Shown here one piece after another: positions 24,871 through 33,242 of a stretch of DNA of 64,000 nt. The position numbers and the translations under genes are program-made. The stretch is from positions 37,246 through 101,245 of the forward strand of contig CAZJYI010000021.1 of the NCBI GenBank assembly GCA_964550025.1, read 5' to 3'. How positions within the stretch are numbered: the first letter of the stretch is position 1; every line of letters begins with the position of its first letter. The notes under the pieces are model-generated. The model ran no database searches. It saw only the letters and a program-made list of their open reading frames with translations, and had not been told where the DNA came from. Origin of the DNA: CAZJYI01 sp964550025 (GTDB lineage: Bacteria; Verrucomicrobiota; Kiritimatiellia; UBA8416; CAYOBW01).

Positions 24871-26258
24871 TTCTCCTCCTTCGCCTGCGCACTGGCGCGC
24901 GGGCTGTAGACTTCCATTTCAAAGATGCGGCCGTAGGCGTTGCCGCCGTTCTGTTCGCCGGTTTCGATCAGCAGGCGCACGTAGCGCGCTTCCCGAGGTT
25001 CGAAGATGTGTTCAGATATGGCGTCCGTGTTGCCCCGCACCGGCGGAGTGAGGTCCTCGAAAGTGCCCCATTGCCGCAGGCTGCCCTGCAGGCGGAAATC
25101 GGCGGTTGTGCAGATCTCGCCGCCGGGCAGGAGCCCCTCGTGCACGATGCGGATCCGATCGATGGTGCGCTCTATGCCCAGGTCCAGCTTCAGATAGTGC
25201 GGCGTGATGTGCTGCTGCGAGTTCCACTTGTCGGTCTCTCGAACGGCCCATCTGCCGTCAATGGCCTTGTCCGCCTCGTAGCCCTTGCCGTAGATGCTGG
25301 AGGCCGTTGCGGCGGCGCCGTGGGAAGGGGTCGCCACGTTGTAGTGTGTTTCCCGCCAACCGAGCAACGCAGGCGGTTCGACGGCCGCGGCCCACGCGCT
25401 GCGCGCCTTGCCGACACTTGCCTTCGACGCGGCCCCGTCCCAGACCGCTACGCCATGCATCACCTCGATCACCTGGCCCTCACGCAACAGCACGGGCTGC
25501 CGGTACAGGTTCATCGTGGCGGTCATGTAGGAGAGGGAGTCGGACATCGTGAACCAGTGCGTGATGTGTCGACAGTGAGGCGGGTACGAGAACATGGCCA
25601 CCGTGACGGCTTTGCCCTCAACCGGCCCGGTGCAGGCCACGCCGCCGGCCCTGGTCACCTTCTCCGTGTTGCGCACCGGTGTGCTGTCCACCTCGTTCAG
25701 AAACGCGAACTCGGCCTTTCTGTCCATGGATTTGGGCAATCGCAGACCGAGTCCGGCGTAGGACTTCTTCGTGAACAGGTTCAGTGGCCCAACTCCCTTG
25801 GCAGGCGTGAGTGTCGAGTGCCACGTGATGAGCGTGAACGCGTTGCCGTCAGCGGGGTGTAGCGTGACGCGGCGTTCTTCGACCAGCAACGCGCGCCCTT
25901 CCGGCGTTACCCAGTCGAGCGTCTGTTCCAGGGCGCCCGCCGCGACCTTGGCCGGGCCGCGCGGCTTCTGCGTACCGTGCTGTTTCCCGTCCACCCAGAA
26001 GCTCACGCCGTTGACGTCCAGTCCCAGCATCAGCGCGTGGTGGTGTACGTGATCGGCCGGGGAATCCAGCAGCACCTGCGTCCCGCCGGGCGAGTACAGC
26101 CTGGACACGTAGACCTTGTTCGGATTGGGCGTCTGGCGGTACTCGAGTACCGGCTTGCCGCCGACGGAAAGCGTAACCGTGTCCGCGGCCCGTCCCGTTT
26201 GCAGGCCGGCCGCGGCCATGACGAGCATGGCCGCGGCGATTGCGAGCTCTGAGCGCAT
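24867..26258 (-). CDS. secreted DUF6807 (PmoA-like) protein with C-terminal discoidin-like domain
   Basis: A 463-residue protein with a signal peptide (about 1-24). Residues about 30-290 match the DUF6807/'PmoA family' of PVC bacteria: DHVHHHALMLGLDVNGVSFW, TWHSTLTPAKG, FTKKSYAGLGLRLP and HCRHITHWFTMSD. Despite the old name it is not a methane monooxygenase subunit. From about residue 310 a coagulation-factor-5/8-like beta-sandwich is likely (ASSIYGKGYEADKAIDGRW...YLKLDLGIERTIDRIRI...ARYVRLLIET), which usually binds carbohydrate. It sits between the TIM-barrel isomerase and Gfo/Idh genes, with a 12-base gap on one side and a 4-base overlap on the other. Confidence 0.85.
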   Translation of the reverse strand: MRSELAIAAAMLVMAAAGLQTGRAADTVTLSVGGKPVLEYRQTPNPNKVYVSRLYSPGGTQVLLDSPADHVHHHALMLGLDVNGVSFWVDGKQHGTQKPRGPAKVAAGALEQTLDWVTPEGRALLVEERRVTLHPADGNAFTLITWHSTLTPAKGVGPLNLFTKKSYAGLGLRLPKSMDRKAEFAFLNEVDSTPVRNTEKVTRAGGVACTGPVEGKAVTVAMFSYPPHCRHITHWFTMSDSLSYMTATMNLYRQPVLLREGQVIEVMHGVAVWDGAASKASVGKARSAWAAAVEPPALLGWRETHYNVATPSHGAAATASSIYGKGYEADKAIDGRWAVRETDKWNSQQHITPHYLKLDLGIERTIDRIRIVHEGLLPGGEICTTADFRLQGSLRQWGTFEDLTPPVRGNTDAISEHIFEPREARYVRLLIETGEQNGGNAYGRIFEMEVYSPRASAQAKEEK

Positions 26259-26270
26259 GGTACGTGTCCC

Positions 26271-27113
26271 CTACAGACCGCACTCTTTCAGGTACGCCGC
26301 GCTTTTCTGGAGAATCTCCGGCGTACCGACGATTTCCAGCGTGGAGCTTTCGCAAGGCGCGTCTTTAAGCACTTCGCACACGCCCTTGATATCGATCACG
26401 CCGTCGCCCAGGGCGATCGTCGAGAATCCGCAACCGAACAGCGTGCCGCGTTTCTCGACCCACTCTTCTCCAAGGTCTTTCCAGTGCACGTGGTGGATCT
26501 TGTCCTTGAAGACCTTGGCCATCTCGACCGGGTCGGCGCCGCCGAGCCAGGAGTTGCCCGTGTCCATGTTGACGCCCAGCGACGGCGGGTCGCCCAGGCG
26601 GTCCATGATGTCCTGGATGCCCTTGATGGAATCGGTGATCGGACCGTGCGGTTCGAGCAGGATGCGCACGCCGTAGTCTTCGGCCATCTTGACCGGTGTG
26701 TAGAGTTTCTCCGCCACGATGAACACGCGCTCCTCGTAGCTGAGGGCCTCGGCCCATTCCGAGCGCGGATCCGTGTCGGTCGTGATGACGTCCTTGATGC
26801 CGATGGCCGCCGCGAACTTGACGGCCTTCATGATTTCGGACGTGCCGTATTTGCCGGGGTTGGTCGGTTCGAGCAGCGCGGCGTGCGCGCAGACCGTCGA
26901 CGCCTTGATGCCGTGCTTCTCAAAGACACGCAGAACATCGAACGGGTTGTCATCCAGGCTCACGGTCGGCGAGAACCCGGCCGAGCCGAGCATGCTGCCG
27001 CCCGCGTTTGTGTCCGTGATGTCCGCACACGTGAAGCCCATTTCCTTGGCACGGATTAGCTGTTGCTCCACACTGGCAAACGGCTCGATCAGAAGAAACA
27101 CACCTACGTCCAT
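26271..27113 (-). CDS. sugar phosphate isomerase/epimerase-type TIM barrel
   Basis: A 280-residue protein of the xylose-isomerase-like TIM-barrel family. Metal-site signatures are ILLEPHGPITDS (Glu), NMDTGNSWLGG (Asp), IHHVHWKDLG (His-x-His) and a final Glu in STLEIVGTPE. The start ATG at 27113 has a very strong AAGGAGG site. It is the first gene of an operon running DUF6807, Tat-Gfo/Idh and ThuA, and is transcribed divergently from the AraC regulator. The family includes 3-keto-sugar hydratases and epimerases and inosose isomerases. The Gfo/Idh and ThuA context suggests processing of an oxidised (keto) sugar. Confidence 0.88.
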   Translation of the reverse strand: MDVGVFLLIEPFASVEQQLIRAKEMGFTCADITDTNAGGSMLGSAGFSPTVSLDDNPFDVLRVFEKHGIKASTVCAHAALLEPTNPGKYGTSEIMKAVKFAAAIGIKDVITTDTDPRSEWAEALSYEERVFIVAEKLYTPVKMAEDYGVRILLEPHGPITDSIKGIQDIMDRLGDPPSLGVNMDTGNSWLGGADPVEMAKVFKDKIHHVHWKDLGEEWVEKRGTLFGCGFSTIALGDGVIDIKGVCEVLKDAPCESSTLEIVGTPEILQKSAAYLKECGL

Positions 27114-27230
27114 CTCTACTCCTCCTTTTGCTGCTGTTCCGCTCCTGGCGGCACTCTGACACGCGGCGCATTTGAGCACAACGAGATGTTGCTTGTCTTT
27201 CTCGATAGGCCAGTGGTAAAAAATGAACAA

Positions 27231-28244
27231 ATGGCGAGGCGACCCCCCATCTTTCGCGACCACGGACAGGTGCACCGCGCGGACACCTGCCAGGCTCTGG
27301 TTGATGCCGTCGAACGCGGCCAACTGCGCCTCGAAGCCCTGGCGCGCGGAACGTACCCCGGTCAACCCATGCCGCCGGGCGTCGTGCCGCACGTCAAGAG
27401 CGTCGGTTTCTGGGATGCGGACCATGACCAGGATTGGGGACTGGATGAACACCGCAACGAGGGCATCGAGTTCACCTACCTGGAAAGAGGTCGGGTGGGA
27501 TTCCACGTGGAAGGCAGATCGCATTCCCTGCGACCGGGCGACCTGACCGTGACGCGCCCCTGGCAGCCGCACAGCGTGGGCGCCCCCAACGTCGCCGCCG
27601 GTCGGCTGCACTGGCTGATTCTCGACGTGGGGGTGCGCCAGCCGCACCAGCCGTGGAAGTGGCCGTCGTGGCTTGTGTTGTCACGGGCCGATCTGCGGGA
27701 ATTGACCGATATGCTGCGTCACAACGAGCAGCCGGTCTGGGCGGGTACGGACGAGGTCGGACACTGTTTCGCCGAGCTGAGCCGGCTCGTTGCCAATGCC
27801 GGGCAGGTCGCAACGCTGGGGTCGCGCCTGGCCGTGCACATCAACGAATTGCTGGTCTGTGTCCTGGAGATGCTGCGGCAGCGCGACGTACAGCGTGAGC
27901 CGGCACTGGCCAGCGCCGAGCGGACCGTGGCCATGTTCCTGGCGGGGCTGGAGTCCTCCGTCGCCGAACCGTGGACGCTGGACGGTATGGCGCAACACGC
28001 GGGGCTGAAGAGAACCCGCTTTGCTCACTACTGCCGCAGACTGACGAACATGTCGCCCGTGCAGTACCTGAATCAACTACGGTTGAAACGGGCGAAAGCG
28101 GCGATGCGAGCCGATCCCGGACGCAGCCTGACCGACATTGCCATGGACTGCGGTTTCACCACGAGCCAGTACTTTGCCACGGTCTTCCGACGCTTCGAGG
28201 GTTGCTCGCCGCGGGAATGGCGGAGCAACAGGGCAGCGGGGTGA
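27231..28244 (+). CDS. AraC family transcriptional regulator with cupin sensor
   Basis: A 337-residue protein with an N-terminal cupin/AraC-binding-like domain (about 60-140: GIEFTYLERGRVGFHVEGRSHSLRPGDL) and a C-terminal pair of helix-turn-helix motifs (about 235-330). The latter ends in the AraC signature DIAMDCGFTTSQYFATVFRRFEGCSPREWR. It is probably a sugar-responsive activator of the divergent operon at 27113-22546, with the 117-base intergenic region between them as the control site. The start is uncertain: the ATG at 27231 is weakly preceded by an A-rich run, and in-frame alternatives exist at 27214 (GTG) and 27186 (ATG). Confidence 0.88.
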   Translation: MARRPPIFRDHGQVHRADTCQALVDAVERGQLRLEALARGTYPGQPMPPGVVPHVKSVGFWDADHDQDWGLDEHRNEGIEFTYLERGRVGFHVEGRSHSLRPGDLTVTRPWQPHSVGAPNVAAGRLHWLILDVGVRQPHQPWKWPSWLVLSRADLRELTDMLRHNEQPVWAGTDEVGHCFAELSRLVANAGQVATLGSRLAVHINELLVCVLEMLRQRDVQREPALASAERTVAMFLAGLESSVAEPWTLDGMAQHAGLKRTRFAHYCRRLTNMSPVQYLNQLRLKRAKAAMRADPGRSLTDIAMDCGFTTSQYFATVFRRFEGCSPREWRSNRAAG

Positions 28245-28306
28245 CCGGGCCACAGGGCAAGATTGAGCGTTGCTCGGTTGGCCGTTTTGCGTCGCGGGCC
28301 GGGTTC

Positions 28307-28329
28307 CCCGCCGGCAGGATGCCGGCGGG
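28307..28329. terminator. 9-bp stem hairpin between convergent genes
   Basis: CCCGCCGGC and GCCGGCGGG form a perfect 9-bp stem around the loop AGGAT. It lies midway between the convergent AraC and aldose-epimerase genes and could end both. No U-tract is evident. Confidence 0.5.
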
Positions 28330-28355
28330 ACAATTCACCCCGCTGGAGCGGGGCG

Positions 28356-29558
28356 CTACTCCGCCGTGAACTTGAAGATGGTTTTGCTTTCGAGTTTCTC
28401 GCCCGGCTTGAGAATTGTGGACGGGAACTCGGGTTGATTGGGGGAGTCGGGGTAGCGCTGCGTTTCGAGGCAGAACCCGTTGCGGAACTTGTAAGGTTTG
28501 CCCGCTTTGCCGATGTTGTGCCCGTCGAGGAAGTTCCCGCAGTAGAACTGGATGCCGGGTTCGGTGGTCCAGATCTCCATGATGCGGCCGGTGGTGGGCT
28601 CGCTCACGCGCGCGGCCAGGGCCATGTCGCCGTCCTGGTTGTTCAGCACCCAGTTGTGATCGTAGCCGCCGCCGAACACCATCTGTTCGTCTTTGGAATC
28701 GACGCGCTCGCCGATGGCGTGCGGGGTCGTGAAGTCGAACGGCGTGCCCTTGACGGGGCGGAGCTCGCCGGTGGGGATAAGCCCCTTGTCGACGGGGGTG
28801 AAGCGGTCGGCCGCCAGCATGAGCTCGTGTCCCAGGATGTCGCCGTTGCCTTCGCCCCTGAGATTGAAATAGCTGTGCTGGGTCACGTTGACCGGGGTGG
28901 CCTTGTCGGTCGTGGCCAGGTACTCGACCTCGAGCGTATTGTCGTCGGTTAGCCAGTACGTAACGGTGAGGTTCAGGTTGCCCGGGTAGCCTTCCTCGCC
29001 GTCCTTGCTGAGGTAGTTGAGCTTCAGCCCCTTCTTTCCGTCGTCGGTCAGCGCAGCCGCGTCCCAGATGACCTTGTCGAATCCCTTGAGCCCGCCGTGC
29101 AATGCGCAGGGCATGCCGCCCGGTTCGTTGTTGGTGGCGAGCTTGTAGGTCTTGCCGTCGAGCTTGAACTCGCCCTTGGCGATGCGGTTCCCATAGCGGC
29201 CGACAACGGCTCCGAAGTAGGGCGTATCCTCGACGTACTCCGCCACGGTGTTGTAGCCCAGAACGATGTCGGCGAGCTTGCCGTCCTTGTCGGGCGCCGT
29301 CAGGGACTGCACGATGGCGCCGTAGTTGGAGATCTTGGCCGTCATGCCGTTGGCGTTGCACAGGACGTAGAGTTGCACTTCCTGGCCGTCGACTTCTCCC
29401 CACGGAAAGACACAGATGCACGAGGTGCACTTTGCGGCGGCCTTTTTGCATCCGCAGCGTGAGCCGCGCATGGATTTGCAGGGGCAGACGCAGGAGACAA
29501 TCAGTGCGGCGACCGCGGCGACCGCGGCGACGAGAACGATGCGAACGATGTGCTTCAT
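28356..29558 (-). CDS. galM: exported aldose 1-epimerase, probable lipoprotein with Cys-rich N-terminus
   Basis: A 400-residue protein. The first 23 residues form a lipoprotein-type signal ending in LIVSC. It is followed by an unusual segment with seven more cysteines within 26 residues (C25, C27, C35, C37, C44, C47, C49). The rest is a complete GalM mutarotase: SNYGAIVQSLTAPDKDG, VGRYGNRIAKGEF, the catalytic His in VNVTQHSYFNL, YDHNWVLN, and the catalytic Glu in FCLETQRYPDSPNQPEFP. GalM interconverts alpha and beta anomers. An exported form fits extracytoplasmic sugar processing alongside the Tat-Gfo/Idh and PL11 proteins. The start at 29558 has GGAGAA upstream. Confidence 0.9.
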   Translation of the reverse strand: MKHIVRIVLVAAVAAVAALIVSCVCPCKSMRGSRCGCKKAAAKCTSCICVFPWGEVDGQEVQLYVLCNANGMTAKISNYGAIVQSLTAPDKDGKLADIVLGYNTVAEYVEDTPYFGAVVGRYGNRIAKGEFKLDGKTYKLATNNEPGGMPCALHGGLKGFDKVIWDAAALTDDGKKGLKLNYLSKDGEEGYPGNLNLTVTYWLTDDNTLEVEYLATTDKATPVNVTQHSYFNLRGEGNGDILGHELMLAADRFTPVDKGLIPTGELRPVKGTPFDFTTPHAIGERVDSKDEQMVFGGGYDHNWVLNNQDGDMALAARVSEPTTGRIMEIWTTEPGIQFYCGNFLDGHNIGKAGKPYKFRNGFCLETQRYPDSPNQPEFPSTILKPGEKLESKTIFKFTAE

Positions 29559-29647
29559 GGCGGCTTCTCCTTGTTCCGGGTCACATTCTGTCGGGAGGCA
29601 TACCCTACGACAAGTACGCCCGCTTGGCAAGTGGCGCATGCGGCAAA

Positions 29648-29721
29648 GCGGAAGACTTGGCGTCTTCCGCTACTTCTCTCCGCGTGGCGTTCCCTGTAGC
29701 GGAACGCGCCCAGCGTTCCGC
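29648..29721 (-). terminator. two adjacent perfect 9-bp stem hairpins
   Basis: GCGGAAGAC-TTGGC-GTCTTCCGC (29648-29670) and GCGGAACGC-GCCCA-GCGTTCCGC (29699-29721) lie 28 bases apart, downstream of the stop of the sensory-rhodopsin-transducer-type gene and upstream of galM. They share the GCGGAA arm and look like two versions of one repeat. They could end the upstream message. Confidence 0.55.
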
Positions 29722-29761
29722 CCCCCGGAGAGGCGGACCCCGGCGATTCTCACTGTTACCC

Positions 29762-30148
29762 TCACTCGCAGTACGGCGTAGTCGTCATCAGGGTGAAGTT
29801 GGGCTGGGTGACGTCAAGTCGGCTGTACTGCACGATGACAGGGACGTCGCTGCGTACGGCGATGCCGTAGGGGACGTCGCGGGGGACTTCCGTTCCGTTG
29901 AGTTGCTCCGGCTTATGCATGCCGACGTGACGGTTGGACCTTGCCGCGATCGGCACGGGAATGTCCTCGATCGGCTCGCGGTCTTCGAAGTAGAGCGTGA
30001 ACGTCACGTGGGCGTCCCGGTCGGTGACGTTGAGAATGCACACCGATTCGTGCCCCTCCCACTTCTCGCCAAGTCCGGAGCTGGGGAGATAGGCGTCGGG
30101 GATGTACCAGGTGGTTTTTCCGGCGGTTTCCGATGCGGATGGGCTCAT
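29762..30148 (-). CDS. Anabaena sensory rhodopsin transducer (ASRT)-type domain protein
   Basis: A 128-residue single-domain protein. The family pattern is clear: TTWYIPDAYLPS, HESVCILNVTDRDAHVTFTLYFED, EPIEDIPVPIAARSNRHV, DVPYGIAVRSDVPVIVQYSRLD. No signal peptide or membrane segment is present. The prototype ASRT is a soluble partner of a cyanobacterial rhodopsin. The wider superfamily is regarded as small-molecule (probably sugar)-binding and is common next to carbohydrate genes. No rhodopsin gene is in the window, so a sugar-related role is more likely here. The start has GGAGGTG at 9 bases. It is a single-gene unit flanked by hairpins. Confidence 0.85.
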   Translation of the reverse strand: MSPSASETAGKTTWYIPDAYLPSSGLGEKWEGHESVCILNVTDRDAHVTFTLYFEDREPIEDIPVPIAARSNRHVGMHKPEQLNGTEVPRDVPYGIAVRSDVPVIVQYSRLDVTQPNFTLMTTTPYCE

Positions 30149-30303
30149 GTTGTCTTCACCTCCATGCGGGATGATCGTTTCAGCCGTGAACGCAGTGGAT
30201 CTCATCCGAGCAGCGGCGTGAGGTCAAGCGCTTTTGCTCCAATATGTTTCTTTTATTGATTCACGCGATAGTCTATGTTCCGTTGGCGGTGGAGGAGTGA
30301 ACG

Positions 30304-31005
30304 ATGCCCAAGAAGACCATTCTCGTTGTCGAAGATGAGGACGACATCCAGGAACTGATACGGTACAACCTCGAGAAGGAGGGGTACAAAGTCTACTGTG
30401 CGGCCACCGGGGAACGTGCCCTCAAAGACGTGCACAGGAGGAAACCGGATCTCGTCTTGCTCGACCTCATGCTTCCCGGCGTCGACGGTCTGACGGTTTG
30501 CCGCGAGATCCGTTCGATGAAGGACGTGCGTCGCGTGCCGATCATCATGCTGACGGCCAAGGGCGAGGAGGCGGACGTCGTTGCCGGGCTGGAGGTCGGC
30601 GCCGACGACTACGTGACCAAGCCTTTCAGCCCGCGTGTCCTCATTGCGCGCGTTCGCGCGCTGTTCAGGCGCTATGCCGAGACCGATGTCCGCTCCGACG
30701 ATGAGCAGGCCATGCTGAAACGCGGTCCGATCGAGATCGATCCCGCCCGCCACCAGGTATGCGTGGCCGGCAAGCCCGTCGAACTGACGTTCACCGAGTT
30801 CAGAGTGCTGCAGTTCCTGGCCCGGCGTCCGGGCGTCGTGTACACGCGATACCAGATCGTGGATGCCGTCCGGGGAGAGGACTACCCCGTTACCGACCGT
30901 TCGGTGGACGTGCAGATTGTGGGACTCCGCAAGAAGCTGGGACGCCACGGCCGCTGTATCGAGACGGTTCGCGGAGTGGGGTATCGTTTCAAGGACGGGA
31001 TGTAG
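30304..31005 (+). CDS. OmpR/PhoB family response regulator
   Basis: A 233-residue two-domain regulator. The receiver domain (1-120) has the acidic pair at 11-12, phospho-acceptor Asp54 in LVLLDLMLPG, Thr84 and Lys106 in VTKPF. The winged-helix DNA-binding domain (about 130-230) ends in TVRGVGYRFKDG, the PhoB/OmpR signature. No histidine kinase is adjacent, so it is an orphan in this window; its kinase may be elsewhere. The signal-peptidase-like gene begins 6 bases after its stop, suggesting co-transcription. The target genes cannot be read from the sequence. Confidence 0.93.
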   Translation: MPKKTILVVEDEDDIQELIRYNLEKEGYKVYCAATGERALKDVHRRKPDLVLLDLMLPGVDGLTVCREIRSMKDVRRVPIIMLTAKGEEADVVAGLEVGADDYVTKPFSPRVLIARVRALFRRYAETDVRSDDEQAMLKRGPIEIDPARHQVCVAGKPVELTFTEFRVLQFLARRPGVVYTRYQIVDAVRGEDYPVTDRSVDVQIVGLRKKLGRHGRCIETVRGVGYRFKDGM

Positions 31006-31010
31006 CTCCT

Positions 31011-31493
31011 GTGTGCAGCCAACGCGAAACGAAGAGGCTGGACAGCGAGACATTTGCCGCGCTCACCGTTGAGCTGATGGCGGAAGGTGGTGGTCTGCGT
31101 TTCCGCGCTCATGGGCGGAGCATGCGGCCCTTCATCCTGGACGGCGACGTGCTGGTCATCGAGAGGATCTCCCCGGCGAACCTGCGCACGGGAGACATTG
31201 CGTTGTTCCGCTCGAGGGGAGGCTCGGTCCTCGCCCACCGTGTGTGCCGCTCCGTCGGCAAAGGAGAGCAGACGAGCTGGACGACGCGTGGCGACGCCCT
31301 CTTCATGCAGGACCCGTCTTTCGGGGAGGATCGCCTGCTCGGCCGCGTTGCGACCGTCGAACGCGGCGGCAGGATTCGCAGGGTCGATGCCGGTCTGGGA
31401 CGACTGGCGGGCGTGCTGTGGCTGCTGACCTACCAGCCCCGCTCCCTGCTGAACCGGATCACAACGCGCCTTCGTGCCGCGTTGATGCGGTGA
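31011..31493 (+). CDS. S26/S24-like peptidase of ER/SipW (Ser-His-Asp) type
   Basis: A 160-residue protein from a GTG start 6 bases after the response regulator gene; the first ATG in frame (31077) would cut into the fold. Motifs are GRSMRP with nucleophile Ser37, GDIALF, AHRV with His76, and TRGDAL with Asp95. This Ser-His-Asp set is the eukaryotic/archaeal Sec11 and SipW type. The usual bacterial Ser-Lys signal peptidase I has a Lys dyad in place of the His. There is no N-terminal membrane anchor. A modest hydrophobic patch (LAGVLWLLTY) lies near the C-terminus. It may process a small set of exported proteins. Substrates are unknown. Confidence 0.75.
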   Translation: MCSQRETKRLDSETFAALTVELMAEGGGLRFRAHGRSMRPFILDGDVLVIERISPANLRTGDIALFRSRGGSVLAHRVCRSVGKGEQTSWTTRGDALFMQDPSFGEDRLLGRVATVERGGRIRRVDAGLGRLAGVLWLLTYQPRSLLNRITTRLRAALMR

Positions 31494-31916
31494 GCGTGTG
31501 CACGCCGCCCCGGTGAGGGGGTGTCTCCGTTACCGTGCCTCTCTGCCGGGGACATTGACTCCTACTCTCTCCCGCACTCCAGCCCCTGCTCATTCCCCCG
31601 ATCCTCCACGGTTGTGCGATTGGTGAGGGGGAGGAGTGGTATTACGATTGGGGAAGGGAACGTCCGTTCTCACCGATCGTAATCGCACTCTCTCGCGCCC
31701 CGATCGTCGGGGATCGGTTCGGGGTGTGCCAGAGGCTTGAGGGTGAGAGCAGGGGGAGCCAGAGTCGGGTTCTCATTTCGAGTTGCCGCGGATGCAAAGT
31801 GCCCCGAGGGCTATCCGTCGCGGGGAATCAGTCTTGGAAACGAGATCGCAGATGCGCCCCGCCCACCCAAATCTTCGGTTTCCATCGCGCCGGCTGTTGG
31901 TGTATCATGCCCTGCT
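31494..31916. other. 423-base intergenic region with a dispersed repeat copy
   Basis: The gap holds C/T-rich stretches (TACTCTCTCCCGCACTCCAG near 31563) resembling the arms at 19676-19749, then a copy of the 111-112 bp tandem-repeat unit at 31617-31715. No promoter, RNA gene or coding region is convincing. An open frame running through it from 31737 into the next gene is not protein-like before the signal peptide. Confidence 0.55.
31617..31715. repeat. single dispersed copy of the 10267-10632 repeat unit
   Basis: GATTGGTGAGGGGGAGGAGT, then ATTACGATTGGGGAAGGGAA, then a CACCGATCGTAATCGCACTC core and TCTCGCGCCCCGATCG match the unit at 10 kb in the same order and orientation. Several substitutions separate them. 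Confidence 0.8.
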
Positions 31917-33236
31917 GTGGAGAAGAACGTCACAAAGCGTGTCTGTGTCCTGCTGTGTTTCGTGCTGGCGACCGCGTCTGCCTTCGGGGTCGAGCGCTAC
32001 CTGGAATACGTGCCGTCCGGGACGCTCCGGCAGGGCGAGGCCACCGCGGACGAGGTCGGCGAGGGGTTCGCGGATGAACGCCCCGCTCACTTCGTGCCGG
32101 TAAGCGCTTTCTACATTGAGAACCTCGAGATCACGAAGGCGCTCTGGGATGCCGTGAGGGACTGGGCGCTGACGAACGGATATGCCGACCTGGCTACCGG
32201 CCAGGCCGGTTCCACGACGAACGGGCCCGCCGGAGACGACCACCCCGTGGTGCGCGTTTCCTGGCACGACGTTGTCAAGTGGTGCAACGCACGCTCGGAA
32301 ATGGAGAGCCTGGCGCCGGTGTACTACACCAACGCCGCGCATAGCGCCGTGTACCGCACCGGCACGGAAGCGTTGTCCGCCTCGAACGCCAGGGGTGATG
32401 CCAACGGCTATCGCCTCCCGACCGAGTCGGAATGGGAATGGGCCGCACGCGGCGCGCTGGCCCAAGGCTACTACCCGTGGGGCGGATCGGGCGGCTGGCA
32501 TGCCGACCACATCACGGCTACGCAGGCGCGCTATGCGGCGGAAGGGACCGCTCCGGCCGGAACAACGGTACCCAACGGCTACCTGCTGTACGACATGGCA
32601 GGCAACGCCGCCGAATGGTGCTGGGACTGGTTCGATGATGCGTATTACGCCGCGTATGCCGTCGACTCCTGGCCTGCCGACCCCGCCGGCCCGAGCTCCG
32701 CGCCGCCGGCCGCTCTGAAGGTCGCCAGGGGCGGCTCGTGGGCGGCGCCGGCGTCCGACGTGCGCTGCAGTTTTCGCGATGCCGACCCGCCGGGGTCCGT
32801 CCGCGACACGCGTGGCTTCCGTGTGGCCACGGCTTTTGAAGGCACGGCTCATCCCGATCGCGACGGCGACGGGCTGCCGGACTGGTGGGAATATGATTTC
32901 TTCGGGAGCAAGACCAATGCGCTGCCGGGCAGCGATCCCGATGGCGATTTGCTGGACAACGGTACGGAATGCGGGATCGGCAGCGACCCGCTCGATGCGC
33001 GGTCCGGCTTTGCGCTTGAGCTCCTGCTCGGCGATGCGGGGATTGTGACATGGCCGAGCTCGAGCGGTCATACCTATCAACTGGATTTCGCCACCAACCT
33101 GTTGCTGCCGGATGCCTTTGCAGTGCTGACCAACGGTCTTCCGGCGACGCCCCCTCTGAACACCTACACCGACGAAAGCCATCGGGCCCTGTCCCCCGTC
33201 TATTACCGGGTGCGGGCGCGGGGTGGGGGAGGGTGA
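31917..33236 (+). CDS. secreted FGE-fold protein with calcium-type and C-terminal beta module
   Basis: 439 residues from a GTG start, chosen because it puts a short basic N-terminus (VEKNVTKR) directly before the hydrophobic signal (VCVLLCFVLATASAFG). The FGE-type domain (about 25-310) is complete: FYIENLEITKALWDAVRDW, DDHPVVRVSWHDVVKWCNARS, NGYRLPTESEWEWAARG, GYLLYDMAGNAAEWCWDW and LKVARGGSW. An Asp-rich thrombospondin-3-like segment follows (DRDGDGLPDWWE, DPDGDLLDNG). A C-terminal beta module ends TWPSSSGHTYQLDF...VYYRVRA. The same C-terminal arrangement ends both large proteins at 45-63 kb. The role is unknown; it is probably extracellular. No ribosome site is evident. Confidence 0.83.
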   Translation: MEKNVTKRVCVLLCFVLATASAFGVERYLEYVPSGTLRQGEATADEVGEGFADERPAHFVPVSAFYIENLEITKALWDAVRDWALTNGYADLATGQAGSTTNGPAGDDHPVVRVSWHDVVKWCNARSEMESLAPVYYTNAAHSAVYRTGTEALSASNARGDANGYRLPTESEWEWAARGALAQGYYPWGGSGGWHADHITATQARYAAEGTAPAGTTVPNGYLLYDMAGNAAEWCWDWFDDAYYAAYAVDSWPADPAGPSSAPPAALKVARGGSWAAPASDVRCSFRDADPPGSVRDTRGFRVATAFEGTAHPDRDGDGLPDWWEYDFFGSKTNALPGSDPDGDLLDNGTECGIGSDPLDARSGFALELLLGDAGIVTWPSSSGHTYQLDFATNLLLPDAFAVLTNGLPATPPLNTYTDESHRALSPVYYRVRARGGGG

Positions 33237-33242
33237 TGGGTG

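Noticed and set aside
24867..26258. Methane monooxygenase subunit PmoA
   Set aside because: The 'PmoA' label in databases for this soluble secreted family is a naming error. There are no membrane helices or copper-site motifs of particulate methane monooxygenase.
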